Below the pieces are notes generated by a model. The model did not search any database, was not told where the DNA came from, and saw only the letters and a program-made list of their open reading frames with translations. From assembly GCA_903922605.1 (NCBI GenBank), contig CAIXUG010000058.1, forward strand, positions 1 to 64,000: a stretch of 64,000 nucleotides of DNA, in the 5' to 3' direction. How positions within the stretch are numbered: position 1 is the first letter of the stretch; each line of letters begins with the position of its first letter. A program made the position numbers and the translations under genes. This stretch comes from an uncultured Verrucomicrobiota bacterium (GTDB lineage: Bacteria; Verrucomicrobiota; Verrucomicrobiia; Limisphaerales; UBA9464). Below are positions 41,390-50,578 of the stretch, piece by piece.

Positions 41390-42565
41390 CTACTTCTTCA
41401 GCCCGCGCACGAAGCGGTCCATCCGCTCCAAGCCCTTCTCGATGTTGGCGAGGCTGGTCGCGTAGCTGATGCGGATGTAGTCGTCGGCGCCGAAGGCGAT
41501 GCCGGGGACGGCGGCGACCTTTTCCTGTTCCAGCAGCCGCGCGCAGAAGTCGGCGGACTTCAGGCCCGTGCCGGAGATGTTCGGGAAGAGATAGAACGCG
41601 CCCTTGCTGTTCACGCAGGTGATGCCGGGCATGGCGTTGAGCATCTGCCACGCACGGGTACGGCGCTTGGCGTATTCGGCCAGCCACTTCGGCAGGTGAT
41701 CCTGCGAGCCGTTCAGCGCGGCCACGCCACCCTTCTGGGCGAAGCTGGTCGGGTTGCTCGTGCTGTGGCTCTGGACGGCGTCGATGGCCTTGGCGATGGG
41801 CTCCGGCGCGGCGAGGAAGCCGAGCCGCCAACCGGTCATGCTCCACGCCTTCGCAAAGCCGTGAACGATGATCGTGTGATCATAATGGGCCTGGCTGAAG
41901 CTGGCGACGCTCTTCACCTGGGCGCCGTCGTAGGTGAGGTGCTCGTAGATCTCGTCGCTCATGATGAGCACGCCCTTTTCCACGCAGATGTCGCCGAGCG
42001 CCTTGATCTCGTCCGGCGTGTAAACGCTGCCGGTCGGGTTGCTGGGCGAGTTGAGGATGAACAGGCGGGTGTTCGGCGTGATGGCCGCACGCAGCTGCTC
42101 CGGGGTGACCTTGAACTCGGTCTTGTCGGTGGTTTCGAGGATGACCGGCGTCGCCCCGGCTAGCTTCACCATCTCCGGATAGCTCAGCCAGTACGGCGCG
42201 GGGATGATGACCTCGTCGCCCTCCTGGCAGGTCGCGAGGATGACGTTGTAGCAGGAGTGCTTGCCGCCGTTGCTGACGATGATCTGCGAGGGCTTGTAGA
42301 TCAGCCCGTTCTCGCGCTTGAACTTGGCAGCAATGGCCTCGCGCAGCTCGGGAATGCCGCTGCTGGGGGTGTACTTGGTGAAGCCGTCGGCCAGGCCCTT
42401 GATGGCGGCCATCTTGATGTGGTCCGGCGTGTCGAAATCGGGCTCACCCGCGCCGAAGCCCACGACATCATCGCCCGCGGCCTTCATGGCTTTGGCCTTC
42501 GAGTCGATGGCAAGCGTCAGTGAGGGCGACAGGGTGGCGGCACGGCGTGATATTTTGTAGTTCAT
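41390..42565 (-). CDS. Aspartate aminotransferase, class I/II PLP-dependent
   Basis: A 391-residue cytoplasmic fold-type I aminotransferase of the Ib subgroup, interconverting aspartate/2-oxoglutarate and oxaloacetate/glutamate, possibly also prephenate. Signatures: GAGEPDFDTP (38-47), YTPSSGIPELREA, LNSPSNPTG (171-179), SDEIYEHLTYDG, and the PLP lysine K239 in HGFAKAWSMTGWRLG. Ala replaces the more usual Ser just before the lysine. The terminal substrate arginine region (DDYIRISYA) is present. It has its own terminator and is upstream-independent of cysK, which is on the same strand. Confidence 0.95.
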   Translation of the reverse strand: MNYKISRRAATLSPSLTLAIDSKAKAMKAAGDDVVGFGAGEPDFDTPDHIKMAAIKGLADGFTKYTPSSGIPELREAIAAKFKRENGLIYKPSQIIVSNGGKHSCYNVILATCQEGDEVIIPAPYWLSYPEMVKLAGATPVILETTDKTEFKVTPEQLRAAITPNTRLFILNSPSNPTGSVYTPDEIKALGDICVEKGVLIMSDEIYEHLTYDGAQVKSVASFSQAHYDHTIIVHGFAKAWSMTGWRLGFLAAPEPIAKAIDAVQSHSTSNPTSFAQKGGVAALNGSQDHLPKWLAEYAKRRTRAWQMLNAMPGITCVNSKGAFYLFPNISGTGLKSADFCARLLEQEKVAAVPGIAFGADDYIRISYATSLANIEKGLERMDRFVRGLKK

Positions 42566-42645
42566 TGCGAAACGGCGCGGAGATTGGCGACGCGCGGCCC
42601 AGTGGCAAGTGTAAGTTCAACCGCCGATCAGGACGGTCCCGAAAT

Positions 42646-42687
42646 GGAAAACGGGCGGAGGCCGAGCAATGCTGGCATCCGCCCGTT
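42646..42687 (-). terminator. Rho-independent terminator for cysK
   Basis: A 10-bp stem (AACGGGCGGA at 42650-42659 and TCCGCCCGTT at 42678-42687) with an 18-base loop, followed on the minus strand by TTTTCC. It is 16 bp after the cysteine synthase stop. Confidence 0.75.
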
Positions 42688-42703
42688 CAAAATGTGAGAA
42701 GGC

Positions 42704-43699
42704 TCAGCCGCCGACTTCGGCGCGGGCCTCGGCGGCCAGCGCCGTCGAGAGGTAGCGTTCGCCGGTCGAGCAGGCGACGGTGACAATGGTCTTGCCCTTG
42801 TTCTCAGGGCGCTTGGCGACCTCGATGGCGGCCCAGACATTGGCCCCGGTAGAAATGCCAACGAGCAATCCCTCTTCCTTGGCCAATCGGCGGGCCATGG
42901 CGAACGAGTCGTCGTTCGACACCTGGACGCACTCGACGATCTGCGGCTCGCCGTTCGGGCCTTTGAGGTGGAGGTTCTTCGGCACGAAGCCAGCGCCGGT
43001 GCCCTGGATCTTGTGCGGTCCGGGTTTGACCGCCTCGCCCTTGAGCGTCTGGGTGATGACCGGCGAATCCTTCGGTTCCACGGCGATGGCCTGGAAGCTG
43101 GCTTTCTTCGGGTGGATGTACTCGTAAACGCCGGTGATGGTGCCACCGGTGCCCACGGCGGCGATCAGGATGTCCACCTTGCCGTCGGTGTCGTCCCAGA
43201 TTTCGGGGCCGGTCGTGGCGGTATGGATTGCCGGGTTGGCCGGGTTTTCAAACTGTTGGGGAATCCACGAGTTCGGCGTCTCCTTCGAGATCTGTTCGGC
43301 CCGGGCGATGGCGCCGCGCATGCCTTCGCTGCCGGGGGTGAGCACCAGCTTCGCGCCGAGCAGCGCGAGCAGCGTCCGCCGCTCCAGCGACATCGTCTCC
43401 GGCATGGTGAGGATGAGCTTGTAGCCCTTGGCCGCCGCGACGAACGCGAGCGCGATGCCCGTGTTGCCCGAGGTCGGCTCGATGATGGTCGTGTCCGCCT
43501 TGAGCACGCCGCGCTTCTCGGCGTCCTCGATCATCGCCGCGCCGATACGGTCTTTGACGGAGCCGAGCGGATTGAAGAACTCGCACTTGAGCGCGATCGT
43601 GGTGGAAGGATCGACGCCGAGGCTGGCAGGAATGCGGTTCAGGCGGACGAGCGGGGTGTGACCCACGGTTTCGACAACGTTGTTAAAGATGCGGCCCAT
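42704..43699 (-). CDS. cysK: Cysteine synthase A (O-acetylserine sulfhydrylase)
   Basis: Makes cysteine from O-acetylserine and sulfide, PLP-dependent, cytoplasmic. The 331-residue protein has the PLP lysine K49 in NPLGSVKDR, the substrate loop TSGNTG (76-81), a glycine-rich phosphate loop GTGGTITG and a late STGAN block. Length and order match CysK rather than cystathionine beta-synthase (no CBS domains). The start is the ATG at 43699. A divergent transporter gene begins 120 bp away. Confidence 0.96.
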   Translation of the reverse strand: MGRIFNNVVETVGHTPLVRLNRIPASLGVDPSTTIALKCEFFNPLGSVKDRIGAAMIEDAEKRGVLKADTTIIEPTSGNTGIALAFVAAAKGYKLILTMPETMSLERRTLLALLGAKLVLTPGSEGMRGAIARAEQISKETPNSWIPQQFENPANPAIHTATTGPEIWDDTDGKVDILIAAVGTGGTITGVYEYIHPKKASFQAIAVEPKDSPVITQTLKGEAVKPGPHKIQGTGAGFVPKNLHLKGPNGEPQIVECVQVSNDDSFAMARRLAKEEGLLVGISTGANVWAAIEVAKRPENKGKTIVTVACSTGERYLSTALAAEARAEVGG

Positions 43700-43822
43700 A
43701 GTCTTGGAAGTTGAATTGCTGTAAGAGCGGGCAGTTTCTTCGAGATGCCGTGCGGGGCAAGCCGGTTTTCAAGGGGTGGAAAAGAATTCGAGCCGGCAGT
43801 CCGATGTCGGTATCCTGCCACC

Positions 43823-45052
43823 GTGCTGCCTGCCGAACGCGCCCGCCTGACTTTCCGACTCGATTCCGGGCGCATGTTTGCGGCCGGCATCATCGAGTCG
43901 GGGGCGAACACATTCCTGCTGCTGATCGCCGTGAAGCACTTCACCGCCGGCGCCGGGGCCAAGGCGTTCATCGCCGGCGCGGGCAGTTTCGGCCTGCTGC
44001 TGTCGCCGGTGGCCGTCAGTTTCGTCCAGCGCCGTCGCTGGTCGGCCACCGTCGCCGTGTCCCGCTTCCTCATGGTCGGCTGCGGCTGCTGCGCGCTGAT
44101 GGCGGCAGTTCCACGGCTCTGGCTGTATGTCCCAGCCTGTCTTATCGCCATGGCGGTGCAGTCGGCGATCATCCCGCTGATGACGGAGACGTATCATCAC
44201 AACTACCCGGCCGAATCGCGCGGGAAGCTCTACGCGCGGTCCTTCGTGCTGCGAATCATGGGCGCCCTGCTCTTCGCCTGGGCCGGCGGCCGGTTTCTGG
44301 ATTGGCAGCCCGAGCTCTTTCCGCTCCTGCTCCTCTGTTTCGCGGTCGCCTTCGCCGGTGCCGCCTGGTGCGCCCGACGCATCCCGTCGGTGCCATTGGA
44401 AGACAACGGCGCGGCACACCCGCTCCATGCCCTGCGCTTCGTGCGCGAGGACCGCGTGTTCCGCCAGACGCTGATCGTGTGGATGTTCATGGGGTTCGCC
44501 AACCTGATGATGCTCCCCATGCGCGTCGAGTATCTGGGGAATCCCGCGCACGGCCTCGCCCGTTCGGCGGCCGAAATCGCCTTCCTCACCGGCGTGGTGC
44601 CCAACCTCGCCCGCCTGGTGATGAACCCGGTCTGGGGCTGGCTGTTCGACCGGATGAACTTTTTCGCCCTCCGCATTGTGCTGAACTGCGGCTTCGCCCT
44701 CGGTATTCTCGCCTTCTTCACCAGCGACACCACCGCCGGCCTGATTACGGGCGCGATCATCTATGGCATTTCCACCGCCGGCGGTGACGTCGCCTGGGGC
44801 CTGTGGGTCACCAAGTTCGCCCCACCCGGTCGCGTGGCCGATTACATGGGCGTCCACACGTTCCTCACGGGCATCCGGGGCATCGCCGCACCGGTTGTGG
44901 CGTTCCAGATGGTGCAGCATTTCGCATTGAGTTCGCTGGGCTGGTTCAGCGCGATCCTGATTGTGATCGCCACCCTGCTGCTCCTGCCCGAGGTCAACCG
45001 TGACAAGGCCCGTCGCAAGGGCGAGGTGCTCACGGAAGAGGTGACCGATTAA
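43823..45052 (+). CDS. Major facilitator superfamily transporter
   Basis: A 409-residue protein with about 11-12 membrane helices. The N-half includes FLLLIAVKHFTAGAGAKAFI and a loop VQRRRWSATVAVSR; the C-half includes GVVPNLARLVMNPVWGWLFDRMN and IIYGISTAGGDVAWGLW. MFS character is supported by internal two-fold organisation, but no substrate motif is recognised. I suggest the GTG at 43823; the ATG at 43874 would also fit. The upstream frame to 43745 is unlikely coding. It is divergent from cysK. Confidence 0.8.
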   Translation: MLPAERARLTFRLDSGRMFAAGIIESGANTFLLLIAVKHFTAGAGAKAFIAGAGSFGLLLSPVAVSFVQRRRWSATVAVSRFLMVGCGCCALMAAVPRLWLYVPACLIAMAVQSAIIPLMTETYHHNYPAESRGKLYARSFVLRIMGALLFAWAGGRFLDWQPELFPLLLLCFAVAFAGAAWCARRIPSVPLEDNGAAHPLHALRFVREDRVFRQTLIVWMFMGFANLMMLPMRVEYLGNPAHGLARSAAEIAFLTGVVPNLARLVMNPVWGWLFDRMNFFALRIVLNCGFALGILAFFTSDTTAGLITGAIIYGISTAGGDVAWGLWVTKFAPPGRVADYMGVHTFLTGIRGIAAPVVAFQMVQHFALSSLGWFSAILIVIATLLLLPEVNRDKARRKGEVLTEEVTD

Positions 45053-45064
45053 GTGGCAGGAACA

Positions 45065-45155
45065 AATTGGAACAACAAAGGAACGAAGTAACAAAGCAAG
45101 ACAGGCCTGTCAGAGGGCTTTTTGCGTCCTTTGTTCCTTCGTTCCTTTGTTGTTT
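45065..45155. terminator. Long bidirectional hairpin between convergent genes
   Basis: Left arm GGAACAACAAAGGAACGAAG (from about 45070) pairs with a right arm TTCGTTCCTTTGTTGTTTCC (to about 45155), giving ~30 paired bases with a few mismatches. It lies between the convergent MFS and alcohol dehydrogenase genes. It probably terminates both. The iterated AAAGGAACGAAGGAACAAAGG pattern also makes it a repeat-type element. Another oligo-repeat, ATCAGTGCAGATCAGTGTGGATCAG, follows at about 45206. Confidence 0.65.
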
Positions 45156-45244
45156 CCACCTTCTTTCGAACGACCACGGTGAAAAGATGTGCCCCTTGCC
45201 GCTATCAGTGCAGATCAGTGTGGATCAGCGGTTAAAGAACCCCC

Positions 45245-46345
45245 TCAAAACACGATCACGCCCTTGGCATTGCGGCCAGTCATCATGTCGTCCATGGCGT
45301 CGGCCAAATTCGCCAGCGGATAGGTGCGGGTGACCAGTTCGTCGAGGAACAGTTCCCGTTTCGCGTAGTGTTGGAAGATGCGCGGAAAATCGCGTCCCGG
45401 GACGCAGCCGCCGTAGAGCGGCGTGACATAGGTCTTATTCCACATGAACCAGGGCATCTCGACCGAAACCGCCTCGTTAATGCCGCTGACCTGCAGCGCC
45501 ATGCCCCCATCGCGGATGAGCAGCAACGGCGTAAACGCCAGATGCGGAACACTGGTCGCCTCGAAGGCGTAATCTGCGCCCCGCCCTTCGGTCAGCCGTG
45601 TCACTTCGGTGGCCACCAACCGCAGTTCACGGTCGTCGCGCTGTGCCAGAATCGTGTCGGTCGCCCCGAAGCGGCGCGCGTTGGCCAGGCTTCCTTCCCG
45701 CAGGTCCACCGCGATGATGCGCCCGGCCCCGGCGAGGCGCGCGCCTTGGATCACATTCAGACCGACGCCACCGCAACCAATGACCACCACCGAGGAGCCC
45801 GGTTCGACCTTGGCCACGTTCACCGCCGAACCAAATCCGGTCATCACGCCACAGCCGACGATGCACGCGCTGGTGAAGGGAACTTCCTCCGGAATGGGCG
45901 TGACTGCCTCAGCCCGGACCAGGGCGAGACCGGAGAGCGTACCGATATTGAACGAACGGTCGATGGGCTGCCCCCGCCATGTCGTGCCGGCGGCGTGCGC
46001 GTGACCCGCCGAGGGCTGCATCACATGCGCGGGCCGGCTGGATTCACAAAGCACGGCCTGCCCGCGCTGGCATTGGAAACAGCCACCGCACGGGATCGCC
46101 CAATTCAGCACAACGCGGTCGCCCGGTTTCACGGACGTGACGCCCGCACCCACCTCACGCACAACACCTGCACCCTCATGTCCCATCACCAGAGGACGTT
46201 TCCACGAAAGCGAGGCGTGGTCGGTGTGGCAGATGCCGGCGGCCCGGATCTCGACGAGCACTTCGCCGGCGAGCGGCGAAGCCACTTCAATCTCGTCGAG
46301 GGTGAAGTGACCTTGTCCGTCAGCGATGGCGGCGGGAGCGAGCAT
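45245..46345 (-). CDS. Zinc-dependent alcohol dehydrogenase
   Basis: A 366-residue medium-chain dehydrogenase oxidising alcohols with NAD(P)+. Catalytic zinc ligands are visible as Cys39 (AGICHTD), His56/Glu57 (GHEGAG) and Cys164 (VGCGVMTGFG). The structural zinc set Cys86, 89, 92 and 100 is in CGGCFQCQRGQAVLC. The dinucleotide loop GCGGVGLNVIQG starts near 189. It most resembles the class III/NDMA-dependent or S-(hydroxymethyl)glutathione/mycothiol-type group. The natural alcohol is unknown. The start is the ATG at 46345, and a hypothetical gene lies just upstream on the same strand. Confidence 0.93.
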   Translation of the reverse strand: MLAPAAIADGQGHFTLDEIEVASPLAGEVLVEIRAAGICHTDHASLSWKRPLVMGHEGAGVVREVGAGVTSVKPGDRVVLNWAIPCGGCFQCQRGQAVLCESSRPAHVMQPSAGHAHAAGTTWRGQPIDRSFNIGTLSGLALVRAEAVTPIPEEVPFTSACIVGCGVMTGFGSAVNVAKVEPGSSVVVIGCGGVGLNVIQGARLAGAGRIIAVDLREGSLANARRFGATDTILAQRDDRELRLVATEVTRLTEGRGADYAFEATSVPHLAFTPLLLIRDGGMALQVSGINEAVSVEMPWFMWNKTYVTPLYGGCVPGRDFPRIFQHYAKRELFLDELVTRTYPLANLADAMDDMMTGRNAKGVIVF

Positions 46346-46360
46346 GATGGGGCGTGCGGA

Positions 46361-46975
46361 TTACCAAGATGGCCAGCTCATGTCAGGGAGTTTTTGGCCA
46401 TAGGCAGGATTGGGCATCTCAACCAGGCCCAGTCGGTTGCCATCCTTGTCTAAAATCGCAAACCGCAAGGCGCGCTCGTGGGTGGAAAACAGGTTGGTAT
46501 AGCCGCCGAATTTTGGGTCTCCGTTCATCAGGGAAAAATGGTGGAAGTACACATCCTCATCGCCCCGACGAAGCACCTGCGTCCGCCCCCAGCCCTGGGC
46601 TACCGGCGGCTGCCCCGGAATAGGCTGCCACCAGAAATCACTGACGGGAGGTGGCGGATTTCCCGGGTGCGGGCTGACATGGCTAAACCAGATGGTCACG
46701 TTCGGGTGCCAGTGATCACCGAAAAACCCTCTGGTCAATGTTTGGGGATTCGGAAGGGGCAGCAACCGCTGGATGAAGCCAGGAAGGTAGTGGGCGTAAT
46801 CCTCCAGCCAGGGAGGACGAAACCGGGGCGCGGGAGGTACACCGATACCGAAAGTGGCCGCGTAGAAGGTCAATCGTGTCCCATCCGGCAGGGTCACCCG
46901 GTTCGTGTGCGGCCAGCGCAGACCCAGCACGGCGATGCCGGTGAGCACCATGGCTGTCACGCCGATCCATTTCAT
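46361..46975 (-). CDS. Membrane-anchored hypothetical protein
   Basis: A 204-residue protein with one N-terminal hydrophobic segment (IGVTAMVLTGIAVLGL) and an extracytoplasmic remainder rich in proline and aromatic residues. No family is recognised. The C-terminus reads HERALRFAILDKDGNRLGLVEMPNP, a beta-rich pattern. It ends 15 bp before the ADH start on the same strand, so they may be cotranscribed. An in-frame GTG exists at 46987, but I favour the ATG at 46975. Confidence 0.65.
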   Translation of the reverse strand: MKWIGVTAMVLTGIAVLGLRWPHTNRVTLPDGTRLTFYAATFGIGVPPAPRFRPPWLEDYAHYLPGFIQRLLPLPNPQTLTRGFFGDHWHPNVTIWFSHVSPHPGNPPPPVSDFWWQPIPGQPPVAQGWGRTQVLRRGDEDVYFHHFSLMNGDPKFGGYTNLFSTHERALRFAILDKDGNRLGLVEMPNPAYGQKLPDMSWPSW

Positions 46976-47080
46976 CCGTGCCCGCACACAGAGAATCTAA
47001 CGGGGCCGCTTGCGCAAACGGGAGCCAAATCGTGCATCATTCGCTTCGATTCGCCCGGCCCGCGCGCTGAACTTGCCCGC

Positions 47081-47190
47081 GTGAATGTCAATCTTGCCGG
47101 TGGGCACGGACCTTGTCCGGTGATATTCCGGTCGGGCGCACCACGGTTATAGAACCGCCGTTCCGACCCGGCCGGCTGGCCGAACCTTCA
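47081..47190 (+). pseudogene. 5' fragment of a larA duplicate
   Basis: The DNA from about 47045 resembles the region upstream and at the start of larA (51403 onwards). Both read TTCGATTCGC-CGGCCCGCGCGCT-AACTTGCCCGCGTGAATGTCAATCT. Translation begins VNVNLAGGHG as in MNVNLAYGKG. The match then decays, with substitutions producing a stop, and continues weakly (ATAGAACCGCCGTTCCGACCCGG vs ATCGAACCCTCCTACCGGGCCGG). The body of larA is absent. This is a remnant of a local duplication about 4.35 kb apart. Confidence 0.75.
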
Positions 47191-47259
47191 CCAATAGTCC
47201 ATGTCGAGGTCTTGACATTTGAATGGCAGGCACCGGTAGTCTGACCTGTCCACTCAGCC

Positions 47260-50200
47260 ATGAATCCCCTTGCCGCCCGTTTTCATTCCTTTGGCCATGC
47301 CGTGCGACGGTTTCCTCGCCCCGGCTTATTAAGCCTGCTCATCACATTGCTCGTGACCGTTCCACTCGCGCGGGCGCAGGACTGGGCGGCCAACTTCAAC
47401 TCACCCGGCACCGACGGAAGCGTCAGCATCCGCGCCATCGCCCAGACGGCCGACGCGTATTATTATGGCGGATCGTTCTCGGCTTTTGGCGCCACGACGG
47501 CCGCGAACATCGTGCGCGTGGACAAACTGACCGGCGCGGTGTCCGCCCTGGGCGGCGGGGTGAACAGCACTGTCAATGCCCTCGCGGTGAGCGGGAACAT
47601 CCTTTACGTAGGCGGCAGTTTCCATACTGCGGGGGGCATCGCGGCCACCAACATCGCCCAATGGGACGGCACCTCCTGGTCCGCCCTTGGGGCCGGCGAC
47701 GGGAACGGGGTGAACAGCACCGTCAATGCCCTGGCAGTGAGCGGGACCGATCTCTACGTCGGCGGTGCCTTCACCTCGGCGAACGCGGGCGGCTCCGGGG
47801 CCACGCCCGCCCTCACCGCCAACAAAGTCGCCAAGTGGGATGGCAGCGCCTGGTCCGCCCTCGGCGCGGGCGACGGGAACGGGGTGGGGCCCGCCTTGAT
47901 CACCCGAACGGTCAACGCCCTGGCAGTGGTTGGGACCGATCTATATGTGGGCGGTTTTTTCACCCTGGCCAATGTCGGCGGCACCGGGGCCACGCCCGCC
48001 CTCACCGCCAATAATATCGCCAAGTGGGACGGTGGCAATTGGTCCGCCGTCGGCTCCGGCGATGGGAACGGGGTGAATCGGGTGGGCAGCAGCGGCGGCG
48101 TCTTCGCCTTGGCCGCAAACGGAACCGACCTCTACGTCGGCGGCGCATTCAACTCGGTGAACCTCGGCGGTGACACCGATGACGACCCTCCGATCGGTGT
48201 CGCCAACCTTGCCCGTTGGGACGGCGCTAAATGGTCCGCTGTCGGCAGCGACGACGCCGGTTACGGGGTGGGTTTCAAGGTTCAGGCCTTCGCCGCCATC
48301 GGAACCGATCTCTATGTCGGCGGCGTCGGCAGTGATGTTGACGACCCGTTAGCCGTCCCCCTCATCGCCAAGTGGGATGGCTCCGTCTGGAGCGACCTCG
48401 GGTCCGGTGATGGGGACGGAGTGAACAAAAGCGTCAACGCGCTGGCGACGAGCGGAACAAACCTCCTAGTCGGCGGCGGCTTCTCCCGGGCAAACTACGG
48501 CGGCACGGGGGCGACGCCTGAAATCCTGGTCAGCGGCATCGCCCAATGGGACGGAACCATGTGGTCCCCCGCCGTGACCACGGTGGGCGACGGCCTTAAC
48601 GGTCAGGCGAATGCGATCGTGGACGCCGGCAGCGTGGTCTATGTTGGCGGCCAGTTCACCGCGGCCGGGATCGTCGCAGCCAACGGCGTGGCGTGCTGGC
48701 ACAAGGCAAGCCGCACCTGGTCGGCCCTGGGTTCCGGCATAACCCAACGGGTCTATTCTCTGGTCCTGAGCGGGACCAACCTCTATGCAGGCGGCTCCTT
48801 CGCCAGCGCCGGAGGCGTCGCCGCCACGAACATTGCCCGCTGGGATGGCACTGCCTGGAGCGCGGTCGGAGACGGCGTGGGCACGTTTGTCGCCGGCAAC
48901 AGCGTCAACGCACTGGCCGTAATCGGGGGCAACCTCTACGCAGGCGGCTCCTTCGCCAGCGCCGGAGGCATCGCCGCCACCAACATCGCGGTGTGGGATG
49001 GCAGCGCCTGGTCCGCCCTCAGTGCGGGCGGCATGAATGGGATGGACGGCGCGGTCAATGCCCTGGCCACGATCGGGACCGACCTCTATGCCGGCGGCGC
49101 CTTCGGCAGTGCCGGCGGCGGCGCGGTGGGTAACGTCGCCAAATGGGATGGCTCGGCCTGGAGTCCGCTCGGCCGGGGTGTGGGGGGCGAGGTCCACGCC
49201 CTGGCCGCGAGCGGCACCAGCCTTTATGTGGGCGGCCATTTCGGGACGGCATATGATTCTATCACGGAACTTTTCGTCGGTCGCGTGGCCAAGTGGGACG
49301 GCAGCGCCTGGAGCGTCCTAGGCTCCGAGTCCAACTACGGGGTTTACAGCCCGGAAAACTACTTCAGTGACGTCAACGCCCTGGCCGTGAGCGGAACGAA
49401 CCTCTACGTGGGGGGGACGTTCGTCGTGGTCGGTTTCTTCGAGCTCAGCGGCACGGACGACGGCTCGGCCATCGGGGCCAACCGGATCGCCAAATGGAAC
49501 GGCAGCGCCTGGTCCGCCCTGGGTGACGGCACGGGCAACAACGAGTTTGACACGGTCACGGCCCTGGCCGTGAACGGAAGCGATGTGTATGTCAGCGGGA
49601 GCTTCAGCGTCGCCGGCGGCAAAGCGGCGGACCATTTCTCGGAATACGGCCCACCCGTGCTCGGCGTCGAGCAACCGGTGAACACCGCGCTGGTCTCCGG
49701 CGGCACGCAGAACTTTGGCACGGTCGCCAAGGACGCGGCGGCCAGCAGCCTCACCTTCACCGTCAGGAACACGGGGCCGATCAATCTCAGCGGCCTGGTG
49801 CTGACGGTGGACGGCCCCGCCGCCGCGCAGTTCACGGTCACGGCCAGTCCCGCCGATCCCGTCGCGCCGGTGGGCAGCACGACCTTCAACGTGCAATTCC
49901 TTCCGACCGCCAACGGCGCGCAGACGGCCACTCTGCATGTCGCCAGCAACGACCCGGATCACTCGCCCTTTGACATCATGCTCACGGGGACGGGCACGGG
50001 CTTTAACGCGCCGCCCGTCGCCGGCACGGACAGCCTCTCGCGCCCCAACAGCGGCCCCACGATCAAGGTGCTGACGGCCAGCCTGCTCGCCAATGACACG
50101 GACGCGGACGGTGATCCGCTCACGCTCACCGCCGTGGGCGACGCGCTGCCCGCCGGGGCCACGGTGACGCTCTCCGGCAACTTCGTGCTCTACGCCGCCC

Positions 50201-50553
50201 CGAGCGCCACGGCCGGCAACGGCAGCTTTACCTACACCCTGAGTGACGGTCCCGGCGGCCACACGGTCACCGGCACCGTCACCGTGACGGAGATCACACC
50301 GGTAATTGACGATTCCCCCGCGAACGCCACGCACATCGGTTTCGACGGTGGCGGCCATTTCGTCCTGACCTTTATCGGCGTGCCCGGCCACGGATACCGG
50401 GTGCAATATACGACGGCCCTCGGCGGGGCGACCGCCTGGCAGGAGTTCACCGGACCCGCGCTCCACACCGCGCCCGACAGCGGGGTCTTCACCCACACCG
50501 ACACGGACCCGCCCGACGCCAGCCGCTTCTACCGGGCCGTACCGAATCCGTAA
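47260..50553 (+). CDS. Large secreted repeat protein with choice-of-anchor-D-like and Ig/cadherin-like domains
   Basis: A 1097-residue exported protein. After a signal sequence (LSLLITLLVTVPLARA) come about twelve repeats with consensus VNALAVSGTDLYVGGAFTSA followed by NIAKWDGSAWSALG, predicted to build beta-propellers. About residues 810-910 form a choice-of-anchor D/HYDIN-like sandwich (NFGTVAKDAAASSLTFTV ... VTASPADPVAPVGSTTFNVQF). Then comes a cadherin-like/VCBS region (LLANDTDADGDPLTLTAVGD, FTYTLSDGPGG) and a short C-terminal block. Likely surface-associated. Its repeats differ from the delta-60 protein at 36954. Confidence 0.85.
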   Translation: MNPLAARFHSFGHAVRRFPRPGLLSLLITLLVTVPLARAQDWAANFNSPGTDGSVSIRAIAQTADAYYYGGSFSAFGATTAANIVRVDKLTGAVSALGGGVNSTVNALAVSGNILYVGGSFHTAGGIAATNIAQWDGTSWSALGAGDGNGVNSTVNALAVSGTDLYVGGAFTSANAGGSGATPALTANKVAKWDGSAWSALGAGDGNGVGPALITRTVNALAVVGTDLYVGGFFTLANVGGTGATPALTANNIAKWDGGNWSAVGSGDGNGVNRVGSSGGVFALAANGTDLYVGGAFNSVNLGGDTDDDPPIGVANLARWDGAKWSAVGSDDAGYGVGFKVQAFAAIGTDLYVGGVGSDVDDPLAVPLIAKWDGSVWSDLGSGDGDGVNKSVNALATSGTNLLVGGGFSRANYGGTGATPEILVSGIAQWDGTMWSPAVTTVGDGLNGQANAIVDAGSVVYVGGQFTAAGIVAANGVACWHKASRTWSALGSGITQRVYSLVLSGTNLYAGGSFASAGGVAATNIARWDGTAWSAVGDGVGTFVAGNSVNALAVIGGNLYAGGSFASAGGIAATNIAVWDGSAWSALSAGGMNGMDGAVNALATIGTDLYAGGAFGSAGGGAVGNVAKWDGSAWSPLGRGVGGEVHALAASGTSLYVGGHFGTAYDSITELFVGRVAKWDGSAWSVLGSESNYGVYSPENYFSDVNALAVSGTNLYVGGTFVVVGFFELSGTDDGSAIGANRIAKWNGSAWSALGDGTGNNEFDTVTALAVNGSDVYVSGSFSVAGGKAADHFSEYGPPVLGVEQPVNTALVSGGTQNFGTVAKDAAASSLTFTVRNTGPINLSGLVLTVDGPAAAQFTVTASPADPVAPVGSTTFNVQFLPTANGAQTATLHVASNDPDHSPFDIMLTGTGTGFNAPPVAGTDSLSRPNSGPTIKVLTASLLANDTDADGDPLTLTAVGDALPAGATVTLSGNFVLYAAPSATAGNGSFTYTLSDGPGGHTVTGTVTVTEITPVIDDSPANATHIGFDGGGHFVLTFIGVPGHGYRVQYTTALGGATAWQEFTGPALHTAPDSGVFTHTDTDPPDASRFYRAVPNP

Positions 50554-50578
50554 GCCAATGCCCGCCGCTTACCACCCC

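Noticed and set aside
43769-45094. Minus-strand frame of about 440 codons
   Set aside because: Complete antisense of the MFS transporter gene; Glu/Gly/His-rich, typical of an antisense frame of a membrane protein gene.
48466-50496. Two long minus-strand frames
   Set aside because: Antisense to the repeat protein at 47260-50553; their periodicity mirrors the repeats.
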